Positions 29,813-39,300 of a DNA stretch of 64,000 nucleotides are shown here, in pieces; within the stretch, counting starts at the first letter, position 1; the number at the start of each line of letters is the position of its first letter. The translations under genes were made by a program, and so were the position numbers. The stretch comes from Collimonas fungivorans (GTDB lineage Bacteria; Pseudomonadota; Gammaproteobacteria; Burkholderiales; Burkholderiaceae_D). The notes beneath the pieces are model-generated. The model ran no database searches and was not told the origin of the DNA. It saw only the letters and a program-made list of their open reading frames with translations. Location: the NCBI RefSeq assembly GCF_001584145.1, contig NZ_CP013232.1, positions 5,084,001-5,148,000 on the forward strand, in the 5' to 3' direction.

Positions 29813-29824
29813 CTATAACTTTAG
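29806..29824. repeat. 5' arm of the pre-23S processing stem
   Basis: Pairs with 26929-26947 (18 of 19 positions) to form the 23S precursor helix. Confidence 0.85.
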
Positions 29825-30016
29825 CCTCTGAGTGCGTTCACACCCAAAAAGCGGTTATAGAGGTATTTCTATGAGTTTAGCGTTTGCCGTATCCAAAGTG
29901 TTTTCGCATGTCCATGCAGCTTGCGCCCATGGACTCTTTTGAGAACTCTTTACATACTTTTTGATTTGATACAATCATACCCATCCACAACAATGTCTTG
30001 TCATGGACGAATCTTT

Positions 30017-30034
30017 ACTACTTCTTCTAAATTG
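30017..30034. repeat. 5' arm of an outer pre-23S pairing
   Basis: Perfect 18-base complement of 26809-26826. It overlaps the boxA site by three bases. Confidence 0.65.
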
Positions 30035-30044
30035 TTAAAGAACA
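30032..30044 (-). promoter_or_regulatory. Spacer boxA antitermination site
   Basis: The minus strand reads TGTTCTTTAACAA, one base from the E. coli rrn boxA (TGCTCTTTAACAA), bound by NusB/NusE in antitermination complexes. Confidence 0.8.
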
Positions 30045-30143
30045 GTTATTGCTTTTGATCTTAAAAAGACCAAACCTAAATCCCAGTGCCTATCCTTCGC
30101 ACCGACTTAGGTTTGATATTTCACGATTCTCACCAAGGAAACT

Positions 30144-30219
30144 TGGTGGAGGTTGACGGGATCGAACCGACGACCCCCTGCTTGCAAAGCAGGTGCTCTC
30201 CCAGCTGAGCTAAACCCCC
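30144..30219 (-). tRNA. tRNA-Ala (anticodon TGC)
   Basis: 76 bases including an encoded CCA. Acceptor GGGGGTT pairs with AACCTCC, the anticodon loop is CTTTGCAAG, and the T loop is GGTTCGATCC. It lies in the 16S-23S spacer, 9 bases downstream of tRNA-Ile. Confidence 0.97.
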
Positions 30220-30228
30220 GGAAATCTT

Positions 30229-30305
30229 TGGTGGGTCTGGTTGGGCTCGAACCAACGACCCCCGCGTTATCAACACGGTGCTCTAACCAACTGAGCTACA
30301 GACCC
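30229..30305 (-). tRNA. tRNA-Ile (anticodon GAT)
   Basis: 77 bases including an encoded CCA. Acceptor GGGTCTG pairs with CAGACCC, the anticodon loop is GTTGATAAC, and the T loop is GGTTCGAGCC. It is the first tRNA in the spacer, the usual Ile-Ala order. Confidence 0.97.
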
Positions 30306-30384
30306 GCTTGGATCAGTACGAGCCTACCATCAACTATCGCGTATCTCTACGCAACAGCCTTTGACCGATACCTGTTCTTCTTAA

Positions 30385-30410
30385 CTAACAGACGATAAGT
30401 GTGGACGCTT
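30385..30410. repeat. 3' arm of the pre-16S processing stem
   Basis: Complementary to 32124-32149 over 26 positions with one mismatch when G-U pairs are counted. It is the expected RNase III stem around the 16S gene. Confidence 0.8.
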
Positions 30411-30427
30411 AACTTTCATGCAAACTC

Positions 30428-31962
<1,535 letters not shown>

Positions 31963-32123
31963 ATCTCTGTTTTGTGGCATTGCTGCCTAGCATCTCTGCT
32001 ATCGCTCACTCAAAATACTGACAGGCCACTTTCTTTCAAAAGCGCCTATTTTCTTCTTTTGTGAACATTTAATGTTTTAAGTTATACGCCACCCATTTAC
32101 ATGAATGACGCTGCACTTCCATC

Positions 32124-32149
32124 AAACGCCCACACTTATCGACTGTTAA
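32124..32149. repeat. 5' arm of the pre-16S processing stem
   Basis: Pairs with 30385-30410 to enclose the 16S sequence. It lies directly downstream of boxA in the transcript. Confidence 0.8.
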
Positions 32150-32162
32150 TTGTTAAAGAACC
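32150..32162 (-). promoter_or_regulatory. Leader boxA antitermination site
   Basis: The minus strand reads GGTTCTTTAACAA, matching the boxA core TTCTTTAACAA, at the usual place in the leader. Confidence 0.8.
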
Positions 32163-32411
32163 GTCTACTTCGCGTCACCAGCACTTCAGTTCGCGGCACC
32201 AACAAATCGTTTTGTTTGTCAGCAGCAGAGAGATGAGATTATGTGGTGTTTCCAGCTTTTCGTCAACTACTTTTTTACTACTTACCGAAAAACTTTTACC
32301 TGCCCACATCACCCTCAAACCTACTTTTCCCCTCTCAAACTCCACTTACAAAACAGCTCTAACTTCTCTTCGCTGTCTCGGTAATTTCGCGTCGTTCTCA
32401 ACGGGAGGCGA

Positions 32412-32440
32412 ACTATAGCAACCCTCATTCTTCCCTGCAA
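32412..32440 (-). promoter_or_regulatory. rRNA operon promoter
   Basis: On the minus strand TTGCAG, 17 bases, then TATAGT. Upstream lies an AT-rich UP-element-like tract (32441-32460); downstream of the -10 box is the GC-rich discriminator TCGCCTCCC, as expected for a stringently controlled rRNA promoter. The start is predicted near 32405. Confidence 0.85.
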
Positions 32441-32464
32441 GTACTTTGTTAAATATATTTTCAT

Positions 32465-33409
32465 TTATCTGTTTTTACCCAAATTCCACTGCACGATGGA
32501 CTCGCCGCCACTGGTGGTTTTAGGTACGGGCCGGAATGCATGGCCATAGATGATTTCAAAAGTGAGCGGCAACTTGCCGTCCGGCCGGCGCCTGGCTTCC
32601 AGTGCGGCCTTGATGCGGGCTCCGGCGGCGCGCCCCAGCAAGCCGCGGCCGCGCGTCGCCAGCGGATTGCCGCCCCAGGCGCGGACGTCGGCCAGCAGTT
32701 TCTCCACAGTGCCATAGGTAACCGTGATGGTTTCCATGTCCATGACCGGCGTCGAGAAGCCGGCATTGACCAGCATGTCGCCAAAATCATGCATGTCGAC
32801 GAAAGGCAGGACGTGTGCGCCGCCATCGATGCCGGCAAACGCATTGCGCAATTCCTTAAACGTGTCGGGACCAAAGCAGGAAAACATCAGCAAGCCATCC
32901 ACCCTTAATATGCGCCGCCACTCGGCGAAAACCCGATCCGGCTGCGGATGCCAGTGCAGGGCCAGGTTGGACCAGACCAGGTCGATCGTGTTCGGCGCCA
33001 GCGGCAGCTGGGCAAAGTCGCCGCATAGCAGGTCAGACGCCAGCTCATCGCTATTGCCGGTAAACGGCAACCACTTCTTTAACAGGCGATTGACCGACAG
33101 CTGCGCAGTCTGGCGTTGCTCTTTTGCTATCGACAACATGGCGGAGGATGCATCCAGCCCGATAACGGCGGCTTCGCTGAAGCGCTGCTGCAGCGTATAT
33201 ATATCCGGGCCGGCGCCGCAACCGGCATCCAGCACCCGCTGCGGGGTCAGTTTCACCAGAGCAAGACGTTCATGCATTCGGCTTGAGATTTCACGGCGCA
33301 TGAATTCGGATTCACGCACCAGCGCAGGCTGGGCAAACAACTGGCGTACCCGGCGCAGGTCGATCGGCGCACTTTGGCTGGTTTCAAAAGGAGGCAGTGA
33401 GGTAGACAT
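32465..33409 (-). CDS. BioC-like SAM-dependent methyltransferase
   Basis: 314-residue class I methyltransferase with SAM motif VLDAGCGAGPDIYTL (about 59-73), acidic motif II IGLDASSAML and motif LVWSNLALHWHPQPDRVFAEWRRIL. The last motif and overall layout match BioC, which methylates malonyl-ACP to start biotin synthesis. The N-terminal SAPIDLRRVRQLFAQPA is also BioC-like. No other biotin gene lies in the window, so the assignment rests on domain similarity. The stop is 24 bp upstream of the rRNA operon -35 box, with no terminator in between. The ATG at 33409 is divergent from comF. Confidence 0.78.
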   Translation of the reverse strand: MSTSLPPFETSQSAPIDLRRVRQLFAQPALVRESEFMRREISSRMHERLALVKLTPQRVLDAGCGAGPDIYTLQQRFSEAAVIGLDASSAMLSIAKEQRQTAQLSVNRLLKKWLPFTGNSDELASDLLCGDFAQLPLAPNTIDLVWSNLALHWHPQPDRVFAEWRRILRVDGLLMFSCFGPDTFKELRNAFAGIDGGAHVLPFVDMHDFGDMLVNAGFSTPVMDMETITVTYGTVEKLLADVRAWGGNPLATRGRGLLGRAAGARIKAALEARRRPDGKLPLTFEIIYGHAFRPVPKTTSGGESIVQWNLGKNR

Positions 33410-33530
33410 CGGAATCCGGCAGGTGAGATGAAATGCGATAATCGCCAGTAGTTTACACGCTTGATAGCGTGTAGGCTGAGCGTGCCGCTATCCATCCGAC
33501 AAGAACGGCAACAAAAACGAGACTCGCCCC

Positions 33531-34289
33531 GTGTTATTTCCCCGGTTACGCCACTGGCCGCGACAGCAACTTGCCCATCTCCTGGCGAGCATGCCCTCCT
33601 GCTGCGCACTGTGCGGACAAAACGGCAAGCGGGTCATTTGCGACGGCTGCAGCAGGCATTATTTTTCCGGCCGGCCACCGCGCTGTAAGCAGTGCGCGAA
33701 TCGCCTGCCCCGGTTCGACGGTGATAATCAGGCGTTATGCGGCAATTGCCTGAAACAGGCTCGCGCCTTCGATGCCACCATCGTGGCCTGCGACTACGCG
33801 GCGCCGGCAGACCAGCTGGTTCTGGCGTTAAAATTCGGCGGACAGCTGGCGTTGGCGCCGGCGTTTGCGCAAATGTTGTGCGAAGCAAGCCGGATTGGCG
33901 TTCATCCCGGGCAGCAGCCGGATTTGCCGGATATCTTGACGGCGGTGCCGCTCAGCGCCCAGCGCTTGCAACAGCGCGGCTTCAACCAGGCGCTGGAGAT
34001 AGCCAGGCCCTTGGCGCGTTTGCTTGGACTTGGCTTGCAACATAGACTACTGCTGCGACAACGCGATACCCTGCCGCAGTCGCTGGCGCCAGACCTGGAA
34101 CAAAGGCGCCGCAACCTGCGCCAGGCGTTTGTCGTGCCGCCGGCCGCCATGGCGCAGATACGCGGCCGCCACATAGGCGTGGTCGATGACGTCATGACTA
34201 CCGGCGAAACGCTGCATGCGCTGGCGCAAACGCTGCGCCGGCATGGCGCCAGCCGCATTACCAATTTTGTGTTTGCAAGGACGCCATGA
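33531..34289 (+). CDS. comF: ComF-family phosphoribosyltransferase-like protein
   Basis: 252-residue cytoplasmic protein of the ComF/GntX family, needed for DNA uptake in transformable bacteria and otherwise of unknown reaction. The N-terminal double zinc finger has Cys pairs CCALC, ICDGC, CKQC and CGNC (about 24-74). The phosphoribosyltransferase fold follows with VPLSAQRLQQRGFNQALEIARPLA and the PRPP loop GVVDDVMTTGETLHA. The start is a GTG at 33531; an ATG at 33591 (MPSCCALCG) would also keep the first zinc finger. It is divergent from the BioC-like gene and close to trmL. Confidence 0.88.
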   Translation: MLFPRLRHWPRQQLAHLLASMPSCCALCGQNGKRVICDGCSRHYFSGRPPRCKQCANRLPRFDGDNQALCGNCLKQARAFDATIVACDYAAPADQLVLALKFGGQLALAPAFAQMLCEASRIGVHPGQQPDLPDILTAVPLSAQRLQQRGFNQALEIARPLARLLGLGLQHRLLLRQRDTLPQSLAPDLEQRRRNLRQAFVVPPAAMAQIRGRHIGVVDDVMTTGETLHALAQTLRRHGASRITNFVFARTP

Positions 34290-34355
34290 GCACCCTTGCG
34301 GCGCGTTGATTACTGCATTGACATCACAGTTACTATATACATCAGGAGAATCACG

Positions 34356-34838
34356 TTGTTCCACGTCGTACTGGTTGAACCGGAAATCCCGCCGAACACC
34401 GGCAACATCATCCGCCTGTGCGCCAATACCGGTGCGCAATTGCATCTGATTGAGCCGCTCGGTTTCCCCCTCGATGACAGCAAGATGCGCAGGGCCGGCC
34501 TGGATTATCACGATTACGCCACCATGCAGGTGCATGCCGACTGGAACGCTTTCGTGGCCAGCATGCGCGACGCCGGCAACTATGATCCCAGCCGCATGTT
34601 CGCCATGACTACCCACGGCTCGACGCCGTTTGCCAGCCTCCGGTTCCAGGCCGGCGACGTCTTTGTATTCGGCTCGGAAACGCGCGGGCTGGATCCGGCG
34701 CTGCGTGAATCGTTTGCGCCCTCACAGCGCATCCGCTTGCCGATGCGGCCGGACAACCGCAGCCTGAACCTGTCCAATACCGTAGCGGTCGTGGTGTATG
34801 AAGCCTGGCGCCAGAACGGCTACAGCGGCGGTGCATGA
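34356..34838 (+). CDS. trmL: tRNA (cytidine/uridine-34 2'-O)-methyltransferase
   Basis: 160-residue SPOUT methyltransferase that ribose-methylates the wobble base of tRNA-Leu isoacceptors. FHVVLVEPEIPPNTGNIIRLCANTG at the start, VFGSETRGL in the middle and MRPDNRSLNLSNTVAVVVYEAWRQ at the end form the trefoil-knot SAM site. The start is a TTG at 34356 with AGGAGA about nine bases upstream, giving a length near that of E. coli TrmL (157). A start at 34296 would add 20 residues with no homology. Confidence 0.9.
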   Translation: MFHVVLVEPEIPPNTGNIIRLCANTGAQLHLIEPLGFPLDDSKMRRAGLDYHDYATMQVHADWNAFVASMRDAGNYDPSRMFAMTTHGSTPFASLRFQAGDVFVFGSETRGLDPALRESFAPSQRIRLPMRPDNRSLNLSNTVAVVVYEAWRQNGYSGGA

Positions 34839-34875
34839 ACCGATTTCCATTGGTAAAGGAACAATCAGGCAGTGA

Positions 34876-34885
34876 TTGTTATAAT
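34876..34885 (+). promoter_or_regulatory. Extended -10 promoter candidate for the copper chaperone gene
   Basis: The plus strand has TTGTTATAAT, containing a consensus TATAAT with an upstream TG. No good -35 box is present. It lies about 90 bases before the chaperone start. Confidence 0.45.
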
Positions 34886-34975
34886 CCGTCATCTTGCCAA
34901 TAAGCATGATGTTTCCCGTCACCGCGCTTTCTTCGATTTGCTGTTGGTATTTCCCAATTTAATCAAAGGTCCATC

Positions 34976-35452
34976 ATGTCTTTACGTTCCGTTTCCCTGT
35001 TTGTCTGCGCCCTTGCCGTCAGCGTCTCCGCCTATGCCCATGAATACGATCTCGGCAGCCTGCACATCGGCCATCCTTATGCGCGCGCCACCGTACCCGG
35101 CCAGCCAAGCGGCGGCGCATTCCTGAGTATCGAGAACAAAGGCAAGGAAGCGGATAAACTGATCGGCGTCAGCTCGCCGGCCGCCAAAAGCGCCGAGATC
35201 CACACCATGTCCATGGATGGCAATGTCATGAAAATGCGCGAAGTCGGCGAGATTGAACTGGCGCCGGCAAGCACCATCGAGATGACGCCGGGCCACGGCT
35301 ATCACATCATGCTGATGGGCCTGGCCCAGCCACTGAAGGCCGGCGACAAATTCCCGCTGACGCTGACTTTCCAAAAAGCCGGCAAAGTCGAAGTGTCGGT
35401 ACATGTCACCGACCTCAGCGGCAAGGCAGCCGACGCATCGCACCAGCACTGA
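34976..35452 (+). CDS. Periplasmic copper chaperone PCu(A)C
   Basis: 158-residue secreted copper-binding protein that delivers Cu(I) to cytochrome oxidase. A Sec signal covers about residues 1-21 (cleavage near SAYAHE). The copper ligands fit the family pattern: His76 with Met78, Met87 ten residues on, and His110-x-Met112 further down. The protein starts (HEYDLGSLHIGHPYARAT) and ends (Lys/Asp/His rich) as in DUF461 members. The ATG at 34976 has AAAGG upstream. A terminator follows directly. Confidence 0.9.
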   Translation: MSLRSVSLFVCALAVSVSAYAHEYDLGSLHIGHPYARATVPGQPSGGAFLSIENKGKEADKLIGVSSPAAKSAEIHTMSMDGNVMKMREVGEIELAPASTIEMTPGHGYHIMLMGLAQPLKAGDKFPLTLTFQKAGKVEVSVHVTDLSGKAADASHQH

Positions 35453-35471
35453 AGAGAAACGGCAGCTGCAT

Positions 35472-35500
35472 AAAAAAAGCGCGGATTCCGCGCTTTTTTT
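35472..35500. terminator. Bidirectional terminator between the copper chaperone and rfaE2 genes
   Basis: AAGCGCGG pairs with CCGCGCTT around a three-base loop, with seven A before and seven T after. It serves both convergent genes. Confidence 0.9.
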
Positions 35501-35520
35501 CATCCTGCCGCTAGCTGCGA

Positions 35521-36000
35521 TCAAGAGCCTTGACGCACCTTGTCCAGCAATTTGCTGGTCGAACGGTCATGTGCAAACGGGATCGCCACCACCTGGCCGC
35601 CGTATGCCAGCACCGCCTGCCCTTCCGGAATGGCATCCATCTGGTAATCGCCGCCTTTGACATACACTCCGGGCTGCGCTTCCCGCACCACTTCCAAGGC
35701 AGTGTCTTCATCAAATTCAACCACCAGGCTGACGGCTTCCAGCGCCGCCAAAACGGCCATGCGGTCGGCGCAGCTATTGATCGGCCGGTCGTCGCCCTTG
35801 CCCAGGCGCTTGACCGAAGCGTCGGTATTCACCGCCACCACCAGCGCAGCGCCCTGCTCGCGCGCCTGCGCCAGGTAGGTAACGTGGCCGCGGTGCAGGA
35901 TATCGAATACGCCGTTAGTCAACACCACCGGCTGCGGCAAGGCCGCCACGCGTGACTTCAATTCGGCGCGGGTACATAGTTTGGTTTCAAATTTAGGCAT
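35521..36000 (-). CDS. rfaE2: D-glycero-beta-D-manno-heptose 1-phosphate adenylyltransferase
   Basis: 159-residue nucleotidyltransferase that forms ADP-heptose for the LPS inner core. LTNGVFDILHRGHVTYLAQAR contains the HxGH motif; DRSTSKLLDKV at the end is the second signature. It corresponds to the C-terminal half of bifunctional HldE, and beta-proteobacteria usually carry the halves as separate genes; the kinase half is not in this window. The ATG at 36000 begins family homology. It lacks a recognisable ribosome binding site and sits only about 10 bases after a terminator-like hairpin. Confidence 0.9.
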   Translation of the reverse strand: MPKFETKLCTRAELKSRVAALPQPVVLTNGVFDILHRGHVTYLAQAREQGAALVVAVNTDASVKRLGKGDDRPINSCADRMAVLAALEAVSLVVEFDEDTALEVVREAQPGVYVKGGDYQMDAIPEGQAVLAYGGQVVAIPFAHDRSTSKLLDKVRQGS

Positions 36001-36010
36001 GGCGAATATG

Positions 36011-36033
36011 AAAAAGCCGCAACAACTGCGGCT
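36011..36033 (-). terminator. Terminator-like hairpin just upstream of the rfaE2 start
   Basis: On the minus strand AGCCGCA and TGCGGCT pair around a short loop and are followed by TTTTT. It should end the upstream desaturase-like transcript, yet lies in the place of the rfaE2 ribosome binding site. Confidence 0.75.
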
Positions 36034-36089
36034 AGGGATCAGACAAATTGTCCGCGAACGCGGCGGCGCCAAAACCTGGCGCCGTCACA

Positions 36090-36947
36090 TCAGACTGCCG
36101 GGGCTGGCGTCAGCGTGGCCAGGCGGGCCACAACTTCCTTGCGATAGCGGTTCAGTTCCTGCACCGTATCAAAGGTGCGTTCGAACAGCAAAGACATGTT
36201 GTGCAAAATACGATCGACCACTTTCTTTTCCCAGACGCCGTCGAACTTGATCTGGTCGTCCAGCCAGCGTTCCAGCCATTCCGGATCGGGCAGGCGGCTC
36301 TGCACCGTATCGTTCGGGAACAGCGACTGGTTCACGTGCAGGTTGGTCGGGTGCAGCGGTTTTTCAGTGCGGCGGGCCGACGCCATCAAGACGCCGATCT
36401 TGGCGAATGCGGCAGACGCGCTGTCGCCTACTTCCGACAAAGCCTTCTTCATGTAGCGCAGGTAAGCGCCGCCGTGGCGCGCTTCGTCCTGGCTGATGAT
36501 CTTGTAGATCTGCTTGATCACAGGCTCGGTGTGCCAGTCGGAAGCGCAGCGGTACCAGTGGTTGAGGCGGATCTCGCCGCAGAAATGCATCATCAGGGTT
36601 TCCAGCGGCGGCGCCGGGTCGAATTCGAAACGCACTTTGTCCAGCTCGGCTTCGGTAGGCACCAGTTCAGGCCGGAAACGGCGCAGGTATTCCATCAGCA
36701 CCAGGGAATGCTTTTGCTCTTCGAAAAACCATACCGACATGAAGGCGCAAAAATCGCTGTCGCCGTGGTTATCGCGCAAGAACATCTCGGTTGCCGGCAG
36801 CGCCGACCACTCCGTAATCGCATTCATGCGAATAGTCTGAGCTTGTTCGTCGGACAGCTGGGTGGCGTCAAACTTGTCCCATGGAATATCGGTCTCCATG
36901 TTCCAGCGGACTTGTTCAAGCGATTTAAACAGTTCTGGATACAGCAT
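36090..36947 (-). CDS. Diiron ferritin-like protein, acyl-ACP desaturase family
   Basis: 285-residue soluble protein with two ExxH motifs typical of a four-helix diiron centre: EEQKH (Glu77, His80) and DEARH (Glu155, His158), with Glu46 or Glu54 and Glu125 as further ligands. Plant-type stearoyl-ACP desaturases have EENRH and DEKRH at these positions, so family PF03405 is the best fit. The substrate and the regiochemistry, or whether it desaturates at all, are not visible. The ATG at 36947 has TAAGG upstream; a TTG at 36962 is the alternative. It lies downstream of the PhaM-type gene on the same strand with a 215-bp gap. Confidence 0.75.
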   Translation of the reverse strand: MLYPELFKSLEQVRWNMETDIPWDKFDATQLSDEQAQTIRMNAITEWSALPATEMFLRDNHGDSDFCAFMSVWFFEEQKHSLVLMEYLRRFRPELVPTEAELDKVRFEFDPAPPLETLMMHFCGEIRLNHWYRCASDWHTEPVIKQIYKIISQDEARHGGAYLRYMKKALSEVGDSASAAFAKIGVLMASARRTEKPLHPTNLHVNQSLFPNDTVQSRLPDPEWLERWLDDQIKFDGVWEKKVVDRILHNMSLLFERTFDTVQELNRYRKEVVARLATLTPAPAV

Positions 36948-37162
36948 ACATACCTTAAGCAAGTGAGTTAACTGTTCGATTTTACCAAGAATTTGTTACA
37001 AGACCGTTTATAAACCGGCTGGCGGCCGAGTTTTTCCTGAAAATCCTGCTCAAATCACAACAAAGTCAAGGCATCACTTAGAGTTTTCCATCCAAGCACC
37101 GGTCTTTAATCATCGCACGTATCCGACGCGAGTCAAGCTGTCCCCAAAAAACCGCCTTGTCA

Positions 37163-37852
37163 TTATTTTGAAACAATCCTGGCTTTGCTTGTGCGCGGAG
37201 CCGCCTTGCCGCCGGCAGCCGCGCCATTTTTCTTGCCTGCGGGTTTCGACGGCGCACCGCTTGCCTTGCCTCCCGGCTTGGCTGCCGGCTTGACCTTCGC
37301 TGCGGTGTTGGCCGGCATCACCATTTTTTCTGCCGCAGCTACGCTATTGACCGCTTGCTTGAATTGATTCTGCAGCAAATCCCACCAGGCGTTGGAATTG
37401 CCCAGCGACGGTTCGGCTGCGCCGCTTGCTGCCGGTGGTTTTTCAGCTTCGGCAGCTGGCGGCGCAGCTTGCGCCGCCGGGGTAGCCGAATCCTGCGCCG
37501 GATTCATGAACGAAAACGGAAAACCGGCCGCGCTCGCCCATGCGCTTGCATTCGACTCGGCAGCGCTGCCGTCTTGCCGTTCGGCGCTGGCCTGGTTGAC
37601 CGCCGCCATTGCCTGCAGCGCGGAAATGGTCCCGCTCTGTACCTCAAGCGCCTGTATCGTGGTGCGCAGCATGTTGAGATTGAGATTCAGCCACGATTCC
37701 ACGGCTTTCAGATCGCTGATCTTCTTGTTGATTTCTTCCACCGACAAGGTAGGAACAACCATGCCCGGCACACCCATGCCGCCCCACATTTTCTTGATGA
37801 ATTCGAGACTATCTTGCATTGCATCGGCTCCTGGAATACTTGAACGGCTCAT
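37163..37852 (-). CDS. phaM: PhaM-type polyhydroxyalkanoate granule-associated protein
   Basis: 229 residues. The N-terminal part (FIKKMWGGMGVPGMVVPTLSVEEINKKI, then WLNLNLNMLRTTIQALEVQSGTISALQAM) is the conserved PhaM module that binds PHA synthase. The middle is Ala/Pro rich. The C-terminus is Lys/Ala/Pro rich and resembles histone-like tails that tether PHA granules to nucleoid DNA. The ATG at 37852 has AAGGAG seven bases upstream; a GTG at 37855 is possible. PHA synthase genes are not in the window, so PHA accumulation is inferred from this protein. Confidence 0.8.
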   Translation of the reverse strand: MSRSSIPGADAMQDSLEFIKKMWGGMGVPGMVVPTLSVEEINKKISDLKAVESWLNLNLNMLRTTIQALEVQSGTISALQAMAAVNQASAERQDGSAAESNASAWASAAGFPFSFMNPAQDSATPAAQAAPPAAEAEKPPAASGAAEPSLGNSNAWWDLLQNQFKQAVNSVAAAEKMVMPANTAAKVKPAAKPGGKASGAPSKPAGKKNGAAAGGKAAPRTSKARIVSK

Positions 37853-37910
37853 CACATATCTCCTTCAGAGATCATCTACAACAACCATCGACTTACGCCG
37901 GAACGTCGTC

Positions 37911-39191
37911 TCAGGGACGCCGCATCTGGCAAGTACTGGCCGCCGCCGTTGCCGCCGGCGCCAGATAACGTTCGGTCTTGAAGCCGTAGCCGCTGCCTTC
38001 ATTATCAAACCGGATGCCGCCGTCGGCAAGCCTTTGCATCACGGCCACGTACAAGGGCTGTATCAGCTGGTGATCGCTGGCGCGCATGCTGGCTTCATGG
38101 AATTTGCTCTTGTAGCGGGCGCCTTCCAGCGCCCGCGCCACGGCGACCGCGTCTGTGCTCCCGGCTTTCTCGATAGCCGCCGCCAGCATGTCGATCATGA
38201 CATCCATACGCAAAAACAGATAGTCATCTTTCGGCTGCGGATAACGCTGGCGGAAACTGCGATAGAAGGCATCGCTGGCGGCATTGCCGTCAACCGCGTT
38301 CGGATGCCACTCGGCCACCGCGCGCACCGTGCCCACCCCAGCCTCGCCGATTGCTGCCGGCGCGCCCAGGCTGTTGGCATAAAAGGTATAGAACTTGAGG
38401 CGCAGGCCCGCCTCCTTCGCCGCTTTCACCAGCAGGGTCAGGTCGTTGCCCCAGTTGCCGGTAATGACCGTATCGGCGCCGCTGGCGCGAATCTTGGCGA
38501 TATAAGGCGCAAAGTCCTTGACCTTGCCGATCGGGTGCAATTCATCGCCGACAATCCGGATATCCGGCCGCGCTGCCTGCAGCTGCCGGCGCGCGGCCTT
38601 GGCGACCTGCTGGCCGAAACTGTAGTCCTGGCCGATCAGGTAAACGCTTTTTGCCTTGCTGTCGTTTTTGATGACATCCACCAGCGCCTGCATGCGCATG
38701 TCGGCATTGGCGTCAAAACGGAAATGCCAGAAGCTGCATTTTTCGTTGGTCAATACTGGATCGACCGCCGAATAGTTCAGGAACAGCACACGATTATCCG
38801 GAGTCCGTGCATTATGTTTGTTGATTGCTTCCACCAGCGCACCGGCAACCGCAGAGCTGTTGCCTTCCAGCACGAAAGGGATTTTCTGGTCGGTCAATTG
38901 CTTCAGCTGCAATAACGCGTCCTCCACCCCTTGCTTGTTGTCGAACACAGTCAGGCTCAGGAAATGTTTGCCGTCCGGCAAGCGGACACCACCGCGAGCA
39001 TTAACCTGCTCCACGGCAAAGCGGATGTTGCGCTCCACGGCTTCGCCGGCATTGGCGAAAGGACCCGACATGCCTTCGATCATGCCCAGCCGGATCGGCG
39101 GCAAATCGCTGGACGCGGCCTGCGCCACGTTACCCAGGGCCAGCGTGCATGCCAGCGCGAGACTGGCGGCTTGATATATTCGGGGCGGCAT
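37911..39191 (-). CDS. Periplasmic substrate-binding protein, Liv/branched-chain amino acid type
   Basis: 426-residue receptor-ligand-binding-family protein. A Sec signal (MPPRIYQAASLALACTLALGNVAQAA) precedes the mature start SSDLPPIRLGMIEGMSGPFANAGEAV. Segments such as VEQVNARGGV, DNKQGVEDALLQLKQL, LEGNSSAVAGALVEA and YLIGQDYSFGQQVA are typical of LivK-like proteins. Permease and ATPase genes are not adjacent, so this is an orphan binding protein. The ATG at 39191 is chosen for the signal peptide. Ligand unknown. Confidence 0.88.
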   Translation of the reverse strand: MPPRIYQAASLALACTLALGNVAQAASSDLPPIRLGMIEGMSGPFANAGEAVERNIRFAVEQVNARGGVRLPDGKHFLSLTVFDNKQGVEDALLQLKQLTDQKIPFVLEGNSSAVAGALVEAINKHNARTPDNRVLFLNYSAVDPVLTNEKCSFWHFRFDANADMRMQALVDVIKNDSKAKSVYLIGQDYSFGQQVAKAARRQLQAARPDIRIVGDELHPIGKVKDFAPYIAKIRASGADTVITGNWGNDLTLLVKAAKEAGLRLKFYTFYANSLGAPAAIGEAGVGTVRAVAEWHPNAVDGNAASDAFYRSFRQRYPQPKDDYLFLRMDVMIDMLAAAIEKAGSTDAVAVARALEGARYKSKFHEASMRASDHQLIQPLYVAVMQRLADGGIRFDNEGSGYGFKTERYLAPAATAAASTCQMRRP

Positions 39192-39300
39192 CGGTGCTTG
39201 TTCTTGTTTGATGTAAATGCAATATTTTACGTGGTTTATCTGGTTCGCCATGGTTGCCCGGCTTAGTTGCCAGCTCAATCATGGCGGATACGTTTACACT

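Larger units (their letters stand above)
29825..30143 (-). other. Spacer between tRNA-Ala and 23S
   Basis: About 320 bases of transcribed spacer without a gene. It holds the outer pairing arm at 30017-30034 and a boxA antitermination site at 30032-30044. Nothing else was recognised. Confidence 0.85.
31963..32411 (-). other. rRNA operon leader
   Basis: About 450 bases of 5' leader between the promoter and 16S. It contains the boxA at 32150-32162 and the pre-16S stem arm at 32124-32149. No gene was seen; short open frames here lack ribosome binding sites. Confidence 0.85.

Noticed and set aside
30153..30398. An 81-codon plus-strand frame beginning MTGSNRRPPACKAG across the two tRNA genes
   Set aside because: It is the antisense of tRNA-Ala and tRNA-Ile, a known source of false protein annotations.
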